The notes under the pieces are model-generated. The model saw only the letters and a program-made list of their open reading frames with translations. It did no database searches and was not told where the DNA came from. From JAAFKA01 sp044348925 (GTDB taxonomy: Bacteria > Bacteroidota > Bacteroidia > Cytophagales > Thermoflexibacteraceae), in assembly GCA_044348925.1 (NCBI GenBank), contig JBIKRY010000096.1, positions 1 to 14,883 on the forward strand: a stretch of 14,883 bases of DNA, read 5' to 3'. Position 1 is the stretch's first letter; the number at the start of each line of letters is the position of its first letter. The position numbers and the translations under genes are program-made. Below are positions 14,586 to 14,883 of the stretch, piece after piece.

Positions 14586-14796
14586 AAATTTAGGGCAAAC
14601 TTTTACTCCTGAAATTGTTGTAAAATTTATGCTCAATGAAATTGCATACACAGGCAAAGGAAAAATTATTGATAATAGTTGTGGAAATGGTGCTTTTTTG
14701 CAAGAAATCGCAAAAATTATACTTTCAAAAGATACCAAAGAATTTGCAAATTTATATAGGTTTTCCGCATCAAAATTTAGGTCAATAATTTTTTGA
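14572..14796 (+). pseudogene. N6-adenine DNA methylase, 5' fragment truncated by an insertion sequence
   Basis: From ATG at 14572 (14 nt inside the upstream gene, an arrangement implying coupled translation) the frame encodes MQRNKNLGQTFTPEIVVKFM, then LNEIAYTGKGKIIDNSCGNG and AFLQEIAKIIL. These are methylase motif X (LGQTFTPE) and AdoMet-binding motif I (NSCGNGAFL), parallel to LGQYFTPPE and DPSCGSGTFL in the preceding enzyme, but with no nuclease domain before them. Family resemblance stops around residue 60 (KEFANLY); the last dozen codons (RFSASKFRSIIF) run into insertion-sequence DNA and end at 14794-14796. The catalytic NPPY motif is missing, so the product cannot methylate. The intact ancestor was probably a separate modification subunit of the same locus; the remainder may lie beyond the insertion. 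Confidence 0.8.
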
Positions 14797-14883
14797 GGTA
14801 TTCATTATCTTTGTGTGCCTTTTTTCGTTTTCTCTTTATACTAATCTTTTCAGGTAATTTTTTGAGCATTAGCAATGCCCATT
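14757..14883. mobile_element. Right-hand insertion sequence end (ISAs1-like), continues past the window
   Basis: The methylase similarity breaks at about 14750-14760 and a transposase-like C-terminus begins on the opposite strand 20 bp later. The terminal sequence just inside the break (AGGTTTTCCGCATCAAAA) would be the inverted repeat, but the partner end and the target duplication are outside the window, so the exact edge is uncertain. Confidence 0.6.
14777..14883 (-). CDS. Transposase C-terminal fragment, ISAs1 family likely
   Basis: An open frame enters from the right edge and ends at TAA (14779-14777): WALLMLKKLPEKISIKRKRK followed by KAHKDNEYLKKLLT. The pattern A-L-x-x-L-K-K, then S-I-K-x-K-R-K-K-A, then D-N-E-Y-L-x-K-L-L is how I remember ISAs1 family (DDE) transposases ending. 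Only 34 residues are visible, no catalytic residue among them, so the family call is tentative. A glycosyltransferase tail was considered, but the abrupt truncation of the neighbouring methylase favours a transposase. Confidence 0.6.
   Translation of the reverse strand, partial: WALLMLKKLPEKISIKRKRKKAHKDNEYLKKLLT

Noticed and set aside
14777..14883. Glycosyltransferase C-terminus reading of the right-edge frame
   Set aside because: The basic KLPEKISIKRKRK tail could fit, but the neighbouring methylase breaks off abruptly 20 bp away, which an insertion sequence explains better.

Overview
The window looks like a chromosomal segment of an AT-rich member of the Bacteroidota, roughly Cytophagales/Flavobacteria-like; I cannot place it further. 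The signs are: several good matches to the Bacteroidota promoter (TTTG or TTG about 19 nt upstream of TAnnTTTG), no Shine-Dalgarno sequences before start codons, a DUF1573 protein, a periplasmic-TPR histidine kinase, and a GC-rich 'PPTPEGG' palindrome of a kind I recall as a dispersed repeat in this phylum, lying inside a reading frame.

Layout. (1) 1-3253, all on the minus strand, is an accessory, defence-like block. It holds an Uma2-type nuclease-fold gene, a small DUF6922-like gene and an AbiEii-type nucleotidyltransferase in one tight operon (2753 to 1185); then an unknown 116-aa gene translationally coupled (TGATG) to an HNH endonuclease that runs off the left edge. An 89-aa orphan gene (2984-3253) has almost the same 39-bp leader and start region as the 116-aa gene. 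Between it and Uma2 lies a 168-bp inverted-repeat element with nested hairpins. (2) 3518-9391 is mostly core: a DUF1573 secreted protein, recA, divergent rdgB, a TPR sensor histidine kinase, a secreted protein made of two copies of one unrecognised domain, and an initiator tRNA-Met with clear promoter and terminator. (3) 9455-11099 has a perfect 70-bp palindrome and a conserved uncharacterised 511-aa cytoplasmic protein read leftward. (4) 11100-14883 is accessory again: a second copy of the palindromic repeat family (11259-11355), a large type IIG-like restriction-modification enzyme, and the first quarter of a second N6-adenine methylase gene cut off by an insertion sequence whose transposase C-terminus (ISAs1-like) enters from the right.

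Working together. The left block groups three nuclease or toxin families in two transcription units and reads as a small defence/toxin-antitoxin cluster. The right block is a restriction-modification locus partly destroyed by an IS. The two flank recA-rdgB housekeeping genes. recA has two tandem promoter candidates, and one -7 box lies in a 16-bp palindrome that also offers a -7 box to rdgB. The most distinctive non-coding content is a set of unusually long palindromes (2797-2964, 4069-4116, 9455-9524, 11125-11183, 11259-11355), of which two share a core sequence.
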